This document shows, in pieces, positions 1 through 8,984 of a stretch of DNA of 64,000 nucleotides. Made by a program: the position numbers and the translations under genes. Under the pieces are notes generated by a model, which was not told the origin of the DNA, ran no database searches, and saw only the letters and a list, made by a program, of their open reading frames with translations. Position 1 is the stretch's first letter. Each line of letters starts with the position of its first letter. The stretch covers positions 65,299 through 129,298 of the forward strand of contig CAJKRY010000003.1 in assembly GCA_905202485.1 (NCBI GenBank). The letters run 5' to 3'. Source of the stretch: an uncultured Methanomassiliicoccus sp. (GTDB taxonomy: Archaea > Thermoplasmatota > Thermoplasmata > Methanomassiliicoccales > Methanomassiliicoccaceae).

Positions 1-155
1 TCCCGCATACTCCGAAAATCCCCGCGAGCCCGCTCTTAGCGAGGTAGAAGAACGATGGAAGGGGTAACGTTCGGTCCGCATTCAAAGCGATATTTTCTAA
101 CTGTAATTTATGGCGGAACCCCATGTCCGATTTTAACGTCTAGCAGGTGAATTAG
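1..155. other. Left edge and leader of the rpo operon
   Basis: Nothing here can be assigned with certainty. One plus-strand frame is open from base 2 to a TAA at 65-67 and could be the last 21 codons of a gene lying mostly outside the window. A minus-strand frame beginning with ATG at 124 is also open to the window edge (41 codons), so the two readings conflict. A stem TCCGC (75-79) / GCGGA (113-117), flanked by GGGGT and ACCCC, could form in RNA. The purine-rich AGCAGGTGA at 142-150 serves as ribosome binding site for rpoH. No tRNA-like arms were found. Confidence 0.3.
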
Positions 156-425
156 GTGGTCGAATCCAATTTTAACGTTTTAGAGCATAATCTCGTACCG
201 GAGCACTATTTATTGTCTCCGGAGGATGCTGAAAAAGTACTGGCAGAGTTGAATATCACGAAAGACCAGCTTCCTAAAATTCGACGAGGAGATGCATGTG
301 TGAAGCTTCTGGAGAATATCTATGGTCCAATTCCAGAAGGAAGCATTATTAAGATTATTCGTAAGAGTGCAACCGCAGAGGCTTTCGTCACTTATCGCCT
401 AGTAATTAAGGAAGTAAAGGGGTGA
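156..425 (+). CDS. rpoH: RNA polymerase subunit H (Rpb5 C-terminal homolog)
   Basis: This 89-residue protein matches archaeal RpoH, the small jaw subunit equivalent to the C-terminal domain of eukaryotic Rpb5. Visible family features are the LVPEHYLLS start, a QLPKIRRGD segment in the middle and the IIRKSATA...YRLV ending. It starts at GTG behind AGCAGGTGA. It is the first gene of the RNA polymerase operon, with 6 bases to rpoB, and is presumably co-transcribed with it. Confidence 0.95.
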   Translation: MVESNFNVLEHNLVPEHYLLSPEDAEKVLAELNITKDQLPKIRRGDACVKLLENIYGPIPEGSIIKIIRKSATAEAFVTYRLVIKEVKG

Positions 426-431
426 AAATAA

Positions 432-3400
432 GTGCGTGACTTAGTAGAACTCTATTTTAAAGACAGAAGCATTGTTAACCACCATATTTCGAGCTTTAAT
501 GATTTTCTCTCCACTCTTGATAACCCGAACAGCAGAATGCAGAAGATTGTGGACAATCTGAGGGTATCCGCGGATGATATGGACCGCGGTCTGATACGTC
601 TTGATCCTGAAAGGACTGAAGGGCGTATTATCGAAATAAGGGTAGGACGCAAGAGAGATGAAAAAACCGGGCTCATTGATTCTCAGGCAAGACCTACAAT
701 GCATGTGCAGCTGCCTATTGTAAGAGAAGCAAACGGTGCCACACATCCTTTGACTCCTATGGAAGCCAGACTCAGAAACCTCAACTACCTTGCTCCGATT
801 TATCTTGATTTTACAATTATTGAGGACGGCATTGAAAAAGAGCCTGAAACCGTCCACATAGGCGATCTGCCGGTAATGCTTCGTTCAAAGCGCTGCAACC
901 TCTATAAAGAAAATATCGAGGTTGACAAAGAGCTTACAGATGAAGAATATAAATTAAAGCTGATGGAAGCCGGCGAAGACCCGTCAGATCCAGGCGGATA
1001 CTTCCTTATCGGCGGAACCGAAAGAGTTCTGATTTCATTGGAAGACCTGGCTCCAAACCGTGTAATGGTTGAGTACAATGAAAGGTACGGAACCCAGCTG
1101 GAAGTTGCTAAAGTATTCTCACAGAGAGAAGGATACCGCGCTCTTACTCTTGTTGAAAAGAAGAAGGACGGAATCCTGACAGTTACAGTTCCAGCAGCTA
1201 CGGGACAGATACCCTTGGTAGCTTTGATGAAAGCTCTGGGAATGGAAAATGATAAAGACATTTATGATGCAATCGTCTCAGTTCCTGAAATGGCAAACAT
1301 TGTTTACGCTAACATTGAAGAATGCCATGACAAAAAACTCTACCCTCCAAATGGTATCTATACAACTGAAGACGCTATCACATACCTCGAACGTAAATTT
1401 GCTACAGGACAGGCAAAAGAATACAGAGAGAAGAAAGTGGAGTCAATCATCGACCGTTCACTGCTTCCTCATCTCGGAGATACCAAAGAAGACAGGCTCA
1501 AGAAGGCTCACTTCCTTGGCAGGATTGCCCGTTCAGTTCTTGAATTAAGCATCGGCATGAGAAAGGAAGACGACAAAGACCACTATGCCAACAAACGTCT
1601 GAAGCTTTCTGGAGACCTCATGGAAGATCTGTTCAGAGTTGCATTTACAAACTTAATGAAGGATCTCAAATATCAGATGGAACGCAACTTCTCACGTAAG
1701 AAAGAGAATCTGCGCATCGGATCTTCAATCCGTCCCGATCTTATGACTCATCGTCTTTTACATGCCTTAGCCACAGGAAACTGGGTAGGAGGAAGAGCCG
1801 GTGTATCCCAGCTTTTAGACCGTACATCTAACATGAGCACATTGTCTCATCTCAGAAGAGTCACCTCTTCGCTTACACGTTCACAGCCTCACTTTGAAGC
1901 CCGTGATCTTCACCCGACTCAATGGGGAAGACTGTGTCCTAACGAAACCCCTGAGGGTCAGAATTGCGGTCTAGTGAAGAACGCATCACTGATCATCGAC
2001 GTATCTGAAGGATTCAGGGAGGAAGATGTACAGTGGCTTCTGCATGACCGCGGTGTTACTGAAGTCAGGAGCGGAGAGCTCCGTACAGGCGCCAAAGTAT
2101 ATGTCAATGGAGATCTGGTGGGAAATACAGAAAACCCGAAAGGTTTAGTTACAGACATAAGGGCAGGAAGGCGCCAGGGACTTTTATCCAGTGATATCAA
2201 CATCCGTTTCGATGAAGAGATGGGTGAAGTAATCATAAACTGTGACGAAGGCCGTCTGAGGCGTCCCCTGCTGGTAGTCAGCAACGGTAAACTGTCTCTT
2301 ACCCGCAGGCACATTGAAGAAATAAGGGACGGCCATATGAAATGGGCTGACCTGATCAGGGAAGGAGTAATTGAATGGATTGATGCAGAAGAGGAAGAAG
2401 ATACTTACATTGCAGTCGTTCCATACAACCCTCCAGAGCGTTGCAGCGAGTGCGGCAGGGCTCTTTCACCAACTGATCTTGACTGGATGAACCCGGGCAC
2501 AGACGATTCTCACGCTATTCTCAAATGTAAATACTGCCACGGAGACAACTCTGCTCCGATACTGCTTAACAGCGACCACACACATATGGAAATCGATCCA
2601 ATGATCATTCTCGGTGTGGCAGCAAGCGTTGTTCCATATCCAGAACACGACTCTTCTCCAAGAGTTACCATGGGATCTGGTATGGCAAAGCAGTCATTAG
2701 GCCTGAGCTGCACCAACTACCGTAAGCGTCCAGATACCCGCGGGCATCTTTTACATTACCCGCAGAAACCAATGGTGCAGACAAAACCTATGGATTTCAT
2801 CGCTTTCAACGACCGTCCAGCCGGACAGAACTTTGTTGTTGCAATCTTGTCTTACAACGGTTACAACATTCAGGACGCTCTGATTCTCAACAAAGCCTCT
2901 GTTGACAGAGGTCTGGGACGTTCAACATTCATGAGGACATACCGTGCTGAAGAGCGCAGATATCCGGGAGGACAGGAAGACCACTTTGAGATTCCTGCTC
3001 CAGACGTGCGCGGTGCCCGTGCAGATCTGGCATATGCAACTCTCGGTGAAGACGGTCTGATCTGTCCTGAAACAGAAGTCAGCGGTGGAGACGTTTTAGT
3101 CGGAAAGACTTCGCCTCCTCGTTTCCTTGAAGAGGAAACAGACTTTCTGACACCTCAGAAAAGAAGAGAAACCTCAGTTACAATCCGTTCAGGAGAGAAA
3201 GGCTGGGTCGACTCCGTAATGCTTACAGAATCTGAAAACGGTTCCAGGCTTGTAAAAGTGAAAGTGAGAGACGAAAGAATTCCTGAACTGGGAGACAAAT
3301 TTGCTTCCAGGCATGGACAGAAAGGAGTCGTAGGACTTCTTGTTCCTCAGGAAGATATGCCTTTCACCTGCGACGGTGTGACTCCTGATCTTGTCATCAA

Positions 3401-4031
3401 TCCGCACGCCATTCCATCTCGTATGACCATCGCCCACGTTCTGGAAATGATCGGAGGCAAGGTCGGTTCGATGGAAGCAAGAGCCATCGATGCAACAGCC
3501 TTCTCTGGAGAAAAGGAACAAGCCCTCAGAGAAGAATTAGTGCGCAATGGATTCAAGCACACTGGTAAAGAAGTAATGTATGATGGTGTCACTGGAAAAA
3601 TGTTTGAAGCTAACATGTTCACAGGTGTGATTTACTACCAGAAACTGCATCATATGGTGTCTGGAAAGATGCATGTCCGTTCCCGCGGACCTGTACAGAT
3701 ACTTACAAGGCAGCCTACCGAAGGAAGATCACGTCAGGGTGGTCTGAGATTCGGTGAAATGGAAAGAGACTGTCTTATCGGACACGGTGCGGCAATGGTT
3801 ATCAAAGACCGTCTTCTGGATGAATCAGACGGTACCGCTTTATACATCTGCGGGAACCCGAACTGCGGACACATTTCAATGATGGACCGCAGGGGAGTAG
3901 TGCGCTGTCCTGTGTGCAATAATAACACCAACGTTCATCTGGTTCAGACAAGCTATGCCTTCAAACTCCTGTTGGATGAGCTGTTGTCACTTGGTGTCGT
4001 CATGAGACTTCAACTGGAGGATTTAAGATGA
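432..4031 (+). CDS. rpoB: RNA polymerase subunit B (undivided)
   Basis: The 1199-residue second-largest catalytic subunit is present as one polypeptide. Many euryarchaeal methanogens split it into B'' and B', whereas Thermoplasmata keep it whole, which helps place the organism. Zinc-binding pairs appear near residues 671-700 (CSECG...CKYC) and near 1139-1162 (CGNPNCG...CPVC). The C-terminal clamp contains the conserved YYQKLHHMV...RSRGPVQ stretch followed by RQGGLRFGEMERD. Translation starts at GTG, 6 bases after rpoH, and the TGA stop overlaps the start of rpoA1, implying translational coupling. Confidence 0.97.
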   Translation: MRDLVELYFKDRSIVNHHISSFNDFLSTLDNPNSRMQKIVDNLRVSADDMDRGLIRLDPERTEGRIIEIRVGRKRDEKTGLIDSQARPTMHVQLPIVREANGATHPLTPMEARLRNLNYLAPIYLDFTIIEDGIEKEPETVHIGDLPVMLRSKRCNLYKENIEVDKELTDEEYKLKLMEAGEDPSDPGGYFLIGGTERVLISLEDLAPNRVMVEYNERYGTQLEVAKVFSQREGYRALTLVEKKKDGILTVTVPAATGQIPLVALMKALGMENDKDIYDAIVSVPEMANIVYANIEECHDKKLYPPNGIYTTEDAITYLERKFATGQAKEYREKKVESIIDRSLLPHLGDTKEDRLKKAHFLGRIARSVLELSIGMRKEDDKDHYANKRLKLSGDLMEDLFRVAFTNLMKDLKYQMERNFSRKKENLRIGSSIRPDLMTHRLLHALATGNWVGGRAGVSQLLDRTSNMSTLSHLRRVTSSLTRSQPHFEARDLHPTQWGRLCPNETPEGQNCGLVKNASLIIDVSEGFREEDVQWLLHDRGVTEVRSGELRTGAKVYVNGDLVGNTENPKGLVTDIRAGRRQGLLSSDINIRFDEEMGEVIINCDEGRLRRPLLVVSNGKLSLTRRHIEEIRDGHMKWADLIREGVIEWIDAEEEEDTYIAVVPYNPPERCSECGRALSPTDLDWMNPGTDDSHAILKCKYCHGDNSAPILLNSDHTHMEIDPMIILGVAASVVPYPEHDSSPRVTMGSGMAKQSLGLSCTNYRKRPDTRGHLLHYPQKPMVQTKPMDFIAFNDRPAGQNFVVAILSYNGYNIQDALILNKASVDRGLGRSTFMRTYRAEERRYPGGQEDHFEIPAPDVRGARADLAYATLGEDGLICPETEVSGGDVLVGKTSPPRFLEEETDFLTPQKRRETSVTIRSGEKGWVDSVMLTESENGSRLVKVKVRDERIPELGDKFASRHGQKGVVGLLVPQEDMPFTCDGVTPDLVINPHAIPSRMTIAHVLEMIGGKVGSMEARAIDATAFSGEKEQALREELVRNGFKHTGKEVMYDGVTGKMFEANMFTGVIYYQKLHHMVSGKMHVRSRGPVQILTRQPTEGRSRQGGLRFGEMERDCLIGHGAAMVIKDRLLDESDGTALYICGNPNCGHISMMDRRGVVRCPVCNNNTNVHLVQTSYAFKLLLDELLSLGVVMRLQLEDLR

Positions 4032-6823
4032 TGCGTGGTGTCTCAAAAAGAATAGGATCAATCAAATTCTCGATCTTATCTCCAGAAGAGATTAGAAAGA
4101 TGTCAGCTACTAAAGTCATCACTGCTGACACATACGACGATGACGGTTTCCCGATTGACATGGGTCTTATGGATCCTCACTTGGGTGTCATCGAACCAGG
4201 TCTCAGATGTAAGACCTGCGGCAACAAAGTAGACGAATGCCCGGGACACTTTGGACACATAGATCTGGCAATGCCTGTAATCCATGTAGGTCTTGTAAAA
4301 GAAATTAAGAAGCTCTTGCAATCAACCTGCAAATCCTGCGGTCGTCTTCTAATGACTCAGGAAGAAGCTGCTGAAAAGACAAAGCAGATGGAAATGGTGG
4401 AAGAACTCGGCGGAGATGCGATCGACTACCGTATTCTCGCCAAAGATCTGGCTAAAGACGCATCAAAAAATGCAGTCTGTCCTCACTGTGGTGAAATCCA
4501 GGGAAAAATCACTCTTGACAAGCCTACCACATTCCGTGAAGATGGTCACAAACTCACGCCTAAAGAGGTAAGGGAGCGTCTGGAAAGAATACCCGATGAA
4601 GATCTTCTTCCGCTTGGTATCGACCCTGCGTCATGCCGTCCTGAATGGATGGTTTTGACTGCTTTGGCCGTTCCTCCCGTGACTGTCAGGCCTTCAATTA
4701 CTCTCGAATCCGGAGACAGGTCGGAAGACGATCTGACTCACAAGCTGGTAGATGTCTTAAGAATCAACCAGAGGCTCAGAGAAAACCGTGACGCCGGAGC
4801 TCCACAGCTTATCGTAGAAGATTTGTGGGAACTGCTGCAGTATCACGTTACCACCTATTACGACAACCAGACTTCTGGTATTCCGCCTGCAAGACACAGA
4901 TCCGGAAGGCCTCTGAAAACACTTGTTCAAAGGCTGAAAGGTAAGGAAGGAAGGTTCAGATCAAACTTGTCTGGTAAGCGTGTTAACTTCTCAGCCCGTA
5001 CTGTTATCTCTCCAGATCCGGCTTTATCCATCAATGAAGTAGGAGTGCCTTATTCTGCAGCCAGAGAGCTTACTGTACCGGTCCGTGTGACCAGGTCAAA
5101 CATGGAAGCCCTCAGAGAAATGGTCATGAGAGGAAACAACCCTCCGCTTGAGAATGGAAAGTATGTGCCAGGTGTAAACTATGTCATTCGTCCAGATGGA
5201 AGAAGGATGAAAGTCACAGAACGCAACGCCGAGACCATCGCGGAAGGACTGGAGTTAGAATATGTCATCGAAAGACATCTGATGGACAAAGACGTTGTTC
5301 TTTTCAACAGGCAGCCGTCTCTGCACAGGATGTCTATGATGGCTCATACCGTGCGTGTAATGCCCTGGAAGACTTTCAGATTCAATCTATGTGTCTGCCC
5401 TCCATACAACGCTGACTTTGACGGAGATGAAATGAATCTTCACGTTCTGCAGAGCGACGAGGCCCGTGCAGAAGCCCTTATTCTCATGAGGGTGCAGGAA
5501 CACATTCTATCTCCAAGATTCGGCGGTCCGATCATCGGAGCTATCCACGACCACATCACCGGATCATTCTTGCTGACTCACAAAAATCCTCACTTTGACG
5601 TTCAGGATACAATCAACATTCTCAGCAAAGTGAAATTTGATGAGATGCCTAAAGCGAACATCGATGAAAACGGAGACAAATACTGGACTGGTTATCAAAT
5701 GTTCAGTATGATTCTGCCAGAGGATTTCAGAATAACCTTCAAATCATCCATCTGCCGCCACTGCCAGACTTGTCTGAAAGAGAACTGCGACATGGATGCC
5801 TATGTAAAAATCAGAAACGGGCAGCATCTCTGCGGAACAATCGATGAAAATGCAATCGGGGCTTTCAAGGGAAAGATTCTCAACAAGATTGCACACGATT
5901 ATGGTTCCACGGCTGCTAAAGACTTCTTAAACAACGTTACCAAACTGGCTATTGGGGCTATCATGGCAAGAGGATTCACCACCGGCATTGATGATGAAGA
6001 TATCCCGCTCGAAGCTACTCGCCAGATTGAAGAAATGCTTGCTGACTCAGTCACTAAAGTTTCGGAGTTAGTCGAAGCATATCGTGAAGGCATACTCGAA
6101 CAGCTTCCAGGACGTTCCCTTGATGAAACGTTAGAGGTGGAAGTAATGAAACTTCTCGGACGTGCCAGAGATGAAGCCGGTCAGATTGCAGGACGCCATT
6201 TAGGTATGGAGAATCCTGCGGTTATTATGGCTCGTTCTGGTGCAAGAGCATCTATGCTTAACCTGTCGCAGATGGCAGGTTGTATAGGTCAGCAGGCTGT
6301 AAGAGGAGAGCGTCTTTCCAGAGGTTACTGGAACAGAACTCTTCCGCACTTCAAGAAAGGAGATCTCGGTGCAGAAGCAAAGGGATTCGTGCAGAACTCT
6401 TACAAGAGCGGCCTTACTCCTACAGAATTCTTCTTCCATTCTATGGGAGGAAGAGAAGGTCTCGTGGATACTGCGGTCAGAACATCCCGTTCAGGTTATA
6501 TGCAGCGCCGTCTGATCAATGCTCTGGAAGATCTCAAACTGAAACAGGACGGTACAGTCCGCAACACTGCAGATATGGTCATCCAGCTGAAATACGGTGA
6601 AGACGGAGTAGATCCTACCCGTTCTGCCAGCGGTGAAGCTCTGGATGTTGACGATATCCTTACAGAAGTTCTCGGTGACGAGGCTGAAATAATCTCTCAG
6701 ATTGAAGAGAACAAACAGACAGGTTATGCAACCATGGAACAGGATCTGATGGAAGCTGTTGCTGAAGACGATCTTGAAATGGAAGAGCCTGAATACGATC
6801 TTGGTGGCGGAGGTGAAGACTGA
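4028..6823 (+). CDS. rpoA1: RNA polymerase subunit A' (RpoA1)
   Basis: This is the N-terminal two thirds of the largest RNA polymerase subunit, 931 residues. The N-terminal zinc motif CKTCGNKVDECPGHFGH is visible. The catalytic magnesium loop NADFDGD lies at residues 461-467. The split from A'' is the usual archaeal one. The start codon ATG overlaps the rpoB stop (ATGA), and the TGA stop overlaps the rpoA2 start. The C-terminus ends in an acidic and glycine-rich tail (DLGGGGED). Confidence 0.97.
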   Translation: MMRGVSKRIGSIKFSILSPEEIRKMSATKVITADTYDDDGFPIDMGLMDPHLGVIEPGLRCKTCGNKVDECPGHFGHIDLAMPVIHVGLVKEIKKLLQSTCKSCGRLLMTQEEAAEKTKQMEMVEELGGDAIDYRILAKDLAKDASKNAVCPHCGEIQGKITLDKPTTFREDGHKLTPKEVRERLERIPDEDLLPLGIDPASCRPEWMVLTALAVPPVTVRPSITLESGDRSEDDLTHKLVDVLRINQRLRENRDAGAPQLIVEDLWELLQYHVTTYYDNQTSGIPPARHRSGRPLKTLVQRLKGKEGRFRSNLSGKRVNFSARTVISPDPALSINEVGVPYSAARELTVPVRVTRSNMEALREMVMRGNNPPLENGKYVPGVNYVIRPDGRRMKVTERNAETIAEGLELEYVIERHLMDKDVVLFNRQPSLHRMSMMAHTVRVMPWKTFRFNLCVCPPYNADFDGDEMNLHVLQSDEARAEALILMRVQEHILSPRFGGPIIGAIHDHITGSFLLTHKNPHFDVQDTINILSKVKFDEMPKANIDENGDKYWTGYQMFSMILPEDFRITFKSSICRHCQTCLKENCDMDAYVKIRNGQHLCGTIDENAIGAFKGKILNKIAHDYGSTAAKDFLNNVTKLAIGAIMARGFTTGIDDEDIPLEATRQIEEMLADSVTKVSELVEAYREGILEQLPGRSLDETLEVEVMKLLGRARDEAGQIAGRHLGMENPAVIMARSGARASMLNLSQMAGCIGQQAVRGERLSRGYWNRTLPHFKKGDLGAEAKGFVQNSYKSGLTPTEFFFHSMGGREGLVDTAVRTSRSGYMQRRLINALEDLKLKQDGTVRNTADMVIQLKYGEDGVDPTRSASGEALDVDDILTEVLGDEAEIISQIEENKQTGYATMEQDLMEAVAEDDLEMEEPEYDLGGGGED

Positions 6824-8274
6824 TGGCACGCAAAGACACACAAAATGCACTCCGCAGGAGAGGCGTTGGCGATTTAGTAATTGAAAAACTTCTCTCTAAA
6901 TATTCGACTATCGGGGATGTTTCAGCAGCTTCAGTTGAAGAACTGATAAATGCCGGTCTTACAAGCGAAGAGGCTTCAGACGTCTTTGCCAAGGTAGGAA
7001 AATCTACCGTAAAGCGCGAGACTAAGAAGTCATCCAGTAAAAAACAGCAGGAAGCTCCGGCTGAAAAAGTCCACTACAACCTTGTAGACAAATCCAGAGC
7101 GCACACTGAGCTGGAAGAAAAGCTTCTCACCATGCTGGAAGAAAACGACATGAATCTCCCGATGCGCGTTGTTACTACCATTGCTTCCCGTATTGAAGGA
7201 ATAAGCATTCCAGAAGAGAAGGTACTCGAGGTTCTGAAAAAATCATACTCCCGCTACCTTGAGCATCAAATGGATGCAAACGAGTCTGCAGGTATTCTGG
7301 CTGCGCAGTCCATCGGTGAACCTGGTACCCAGATGACCATGCGTACTTTCCACTACGCAGGTGTAGCTGAAATCAACGTTACATTAGGTCTGCCTCGTCT
7401 CATTGAAATTGTAGATGCCAGGCGCGTTCCTTCCACGCCAATGATGGAAGTGCACATCGAACCAGCTTATATGGGGGATGTAGACATTGTGCGTAAAGTA
7501 GCTTCAAAAATTGAGAAGACTACCTTACTGGACATAGCAGACATCGAAACAGATATCGCCAACATGAAAGTTGTCGTACATTTGGATCCAGTAAAGCTTG
7601 AACAGAAAGACATAACAATTCAACAAATCCAGGAGAAGCTGTCCAAGGACCGCCGTCTCCGCGGATTAGTAACTGTTGAAGACGGTCAGGTCGTAATATC
7701 TTCAGACGAGCCTTCATTCAAAAAACTGCAGGCAATCGTCCAGGCAAGCCGCGATGCAGTCATTCAAGGTCTTGACGGCATTGAGAGAGCTATTCTGCGT
7801 AAGCAGGGCAATGAGTATGTCATATATACTGCAGGATCAAACCTGCGTGACGTTCTTAATGAAGATAAAGTCGATAAGACACGTACAACCACAAACTCTA
7901 TTCAGGAAATCTATGATGTCCTGGGAGTTGAAGCCGCTCGTAACTCAATCATCAACGAAGCTTCCAAAACACTGGAAGAACAGGGTTTGAGCGTTGACAT
8001 AAGACACATTATGCTGGTCGCGGACCTTATGACAAACGACGGAGACGTCAAAGCCATAGGGAGGCACGGCATATCAGGTAGGAAATCTAGTGTACTAGCT
8101 AGAGCAGCATTTGAAATAACAGCCACCCATCTACTGCATGCTGCCCTTACTGGTGAAGTCGACTACCTGGACGGGGTGGCTGAGAACATTATAGTGGGAC
8201 AACCAGTGACACTCGGAACAGGAGCTGTGAATCTGATATACTCCCCGAAACGGCCTAAGGAGGCACAAGAATGA
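6823..8274 (+). CDS. rpoA2: RNA polymerase subunit A'' (RpoA2) with N-terminal extension
   Basis: This is the C-terminal part of the largest RNA polymerase subunit, containing the bridge-helix/trigger-loop region (ESAGILAAQSIGEPGTQMTMRTFHYAG) and the C-terminal GRHGISGRKSSVLARAAFE segment. At 483 residues it is longer than the roughly 390-400 usual in archaea. The extra length is at the N-terminus. Residues about 8-60 (RRRGVGDLVIEKLL...GLTSEEASDVF) resemble a helix-hairpin-helix fold, followed by a Ser/Lys-rich linker (about 60-85). The start is fixed by the TGATG overlap with rpoA1, so the extension is not a start-site artefact. Confidence 0.95.
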   Translation: MARKDTQNALRRRGVGDLVIEKLLSKYSTIGDVSAASVEELINAGLTSEEASDVFAKVGKSTVKRETKKSSSKKQQEAPAEKVHYNLVDKSRAHTELEEKLLTMLEENDMNLPMRVVTTIASRIEGISIPEEKVLEVLKKSYSRYLEHQMDANESAGILAAQSIGEPGTQMTMRTFHYAGVAEINVTLGLPRLIEIVDARRVPSTPMMEVHIEPAYMGDVDIVRKVASKIEKTTLLDIADIETDIANMKVVVHLDPVKLEQKDITIQQIQEKLSKDRRLRGLVTVEDGQVVISSDEPSFKKLQAIVQASRDAVIQGLDGIERAILRKQGNEYVIYTAGSNLRDVLNEDKVDKTRTTTNSIQEIYDVLGVEAARNSIINEASKTLEEQGLSVDIRHIMLVADLMTNDGDVKAIGRHGISGRKSSVLARAAFEITATHLLHAALTGEVDYLDGVAENIIVGQPVTLGTGAVNLIYSPKRPKEAQE

Positions 8275-8549
8275 TAGATTTAGGAAGAGCAATTAAGGCC
8301 GCTGCTACCACCGGTAAAGTGGTCTACGGCGTGCAGCAGGCAGAGAAGGCAATAAACAGCGGAGATGCAAAAATCGTAATCATCGCTGCCAATTGCCCGA
8401 GTGAGTTCCTCCAATCTGGAAACCACAACACAAAGGTTTACAAGTATGAGGGAACCAATATGGATCTAGGCGCACTATGCGGAAAACCATTCTCGGTATC
8501 TGCCCTGGCTGTCATAGACAAGGGTACCTCAAATATTCTCTCGCTGTGA
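8271..8549 (+). CDS. rpl30e: Ribosomal protein L30e
   Basis: A 92-residue member of the L7Ae/L30e family, a large-subunit ribosomal protein. The opening IDLGRAIKAAATTGKVVYGVQQAEKAI and the GNHNTKVYKYEGTNMDLGALCGKPF region are characteristic. It begins with ATG overlapping the rpoA2 stop (ATGA) and is followed 6 bases later by nusA, the standard archaeal order. Confidence 0.95.
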   Translation: MIDLGRAIKAAATTGKVVYGVQQAEKAINSGDAKIVIIAANCPSEFLQSGNHNTKVYKYEGTNMDLGALCGKPFSVSALAVIDKGTSNILSL

Positions 8550-8555
8550 TGAAAT

Positions 8556-8984
8556 ATGCCAACGGAAATAACATTTACAGAGGATACTCTTCGTTACATA
8601 AACCTCTTTGAACAGGTAACAAAAACGAGAGTAAAAGACTGCATGGAAGCAGAGGACAAGCTGGTGTTCGTCGTCGAACCCGGCCAGGCCAACCGTGCTG
8701 TGGGAAAAGGCGGGGAAAACGTCATCCGTCTGAAAAATCAGACAGGAAGAAACATTCAGGTTGTCGAATACTCTGACGATCCAGAAACATTCATCAAGAA
8801 TGTATTCTACAACTACAATGTCCAGAAAGTGGAGATTGAGTCGCGCGGCAATGTTCTGCATGCTACCGTGACCGTTGATCCAAAAGTAAAAGGACGCGCC
8901 ATTGGCAAAAATGGACGCAACCTTAAACTCGCCAGAGACATCGTTAACAGACACCACAACGTTCAGAGCATCAGTGTCGCTTAA
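8556..8984 (+). CDS. nusA: NusA-like transcription factor (two KH domains)
   Basis: A 142-residue archaeal NusA, made only of two KH RNA-binding domains. It lacks the N-terminal RNAP-binding and S1 domains of bacterial NusA. Both KH loops are visible: GQANRAVGKGGENVIRL in the first domain and KGRAIGKNGRNLKLA in the second. It is the last gene of the rpo operon here. The expected rps12-rps7-EF genes do not follow. Instead a convergent gene overlaps its 3' end by 14 bases. Confidence 0.93.
   Translation: MPTEITFTEDTLRYINLFEQVTKTRVKDCMEAEDKLVFVVEPGQANRAVGKGGENVIRLKNQTGRNIQVVEYSDDPETFIKNVFYNYNVQKVEIESRGNVLHATVTVDPKVKGRAIGKNGRNLKLARDIVNRHHNVQSISVA

Noticed and set aside
1..155. tRNA or other structured RNA at the left edge
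   Set aside because: A short stem can be drawn, but no cloverleaf, CCA end or known RNA signature could be matched.
441..857. Long minus-strand frames inside rpoB, rpoA1, gatE and acsB
   Set aside because: They mirror strongly conserved plus-strand genes and show no protein family features.
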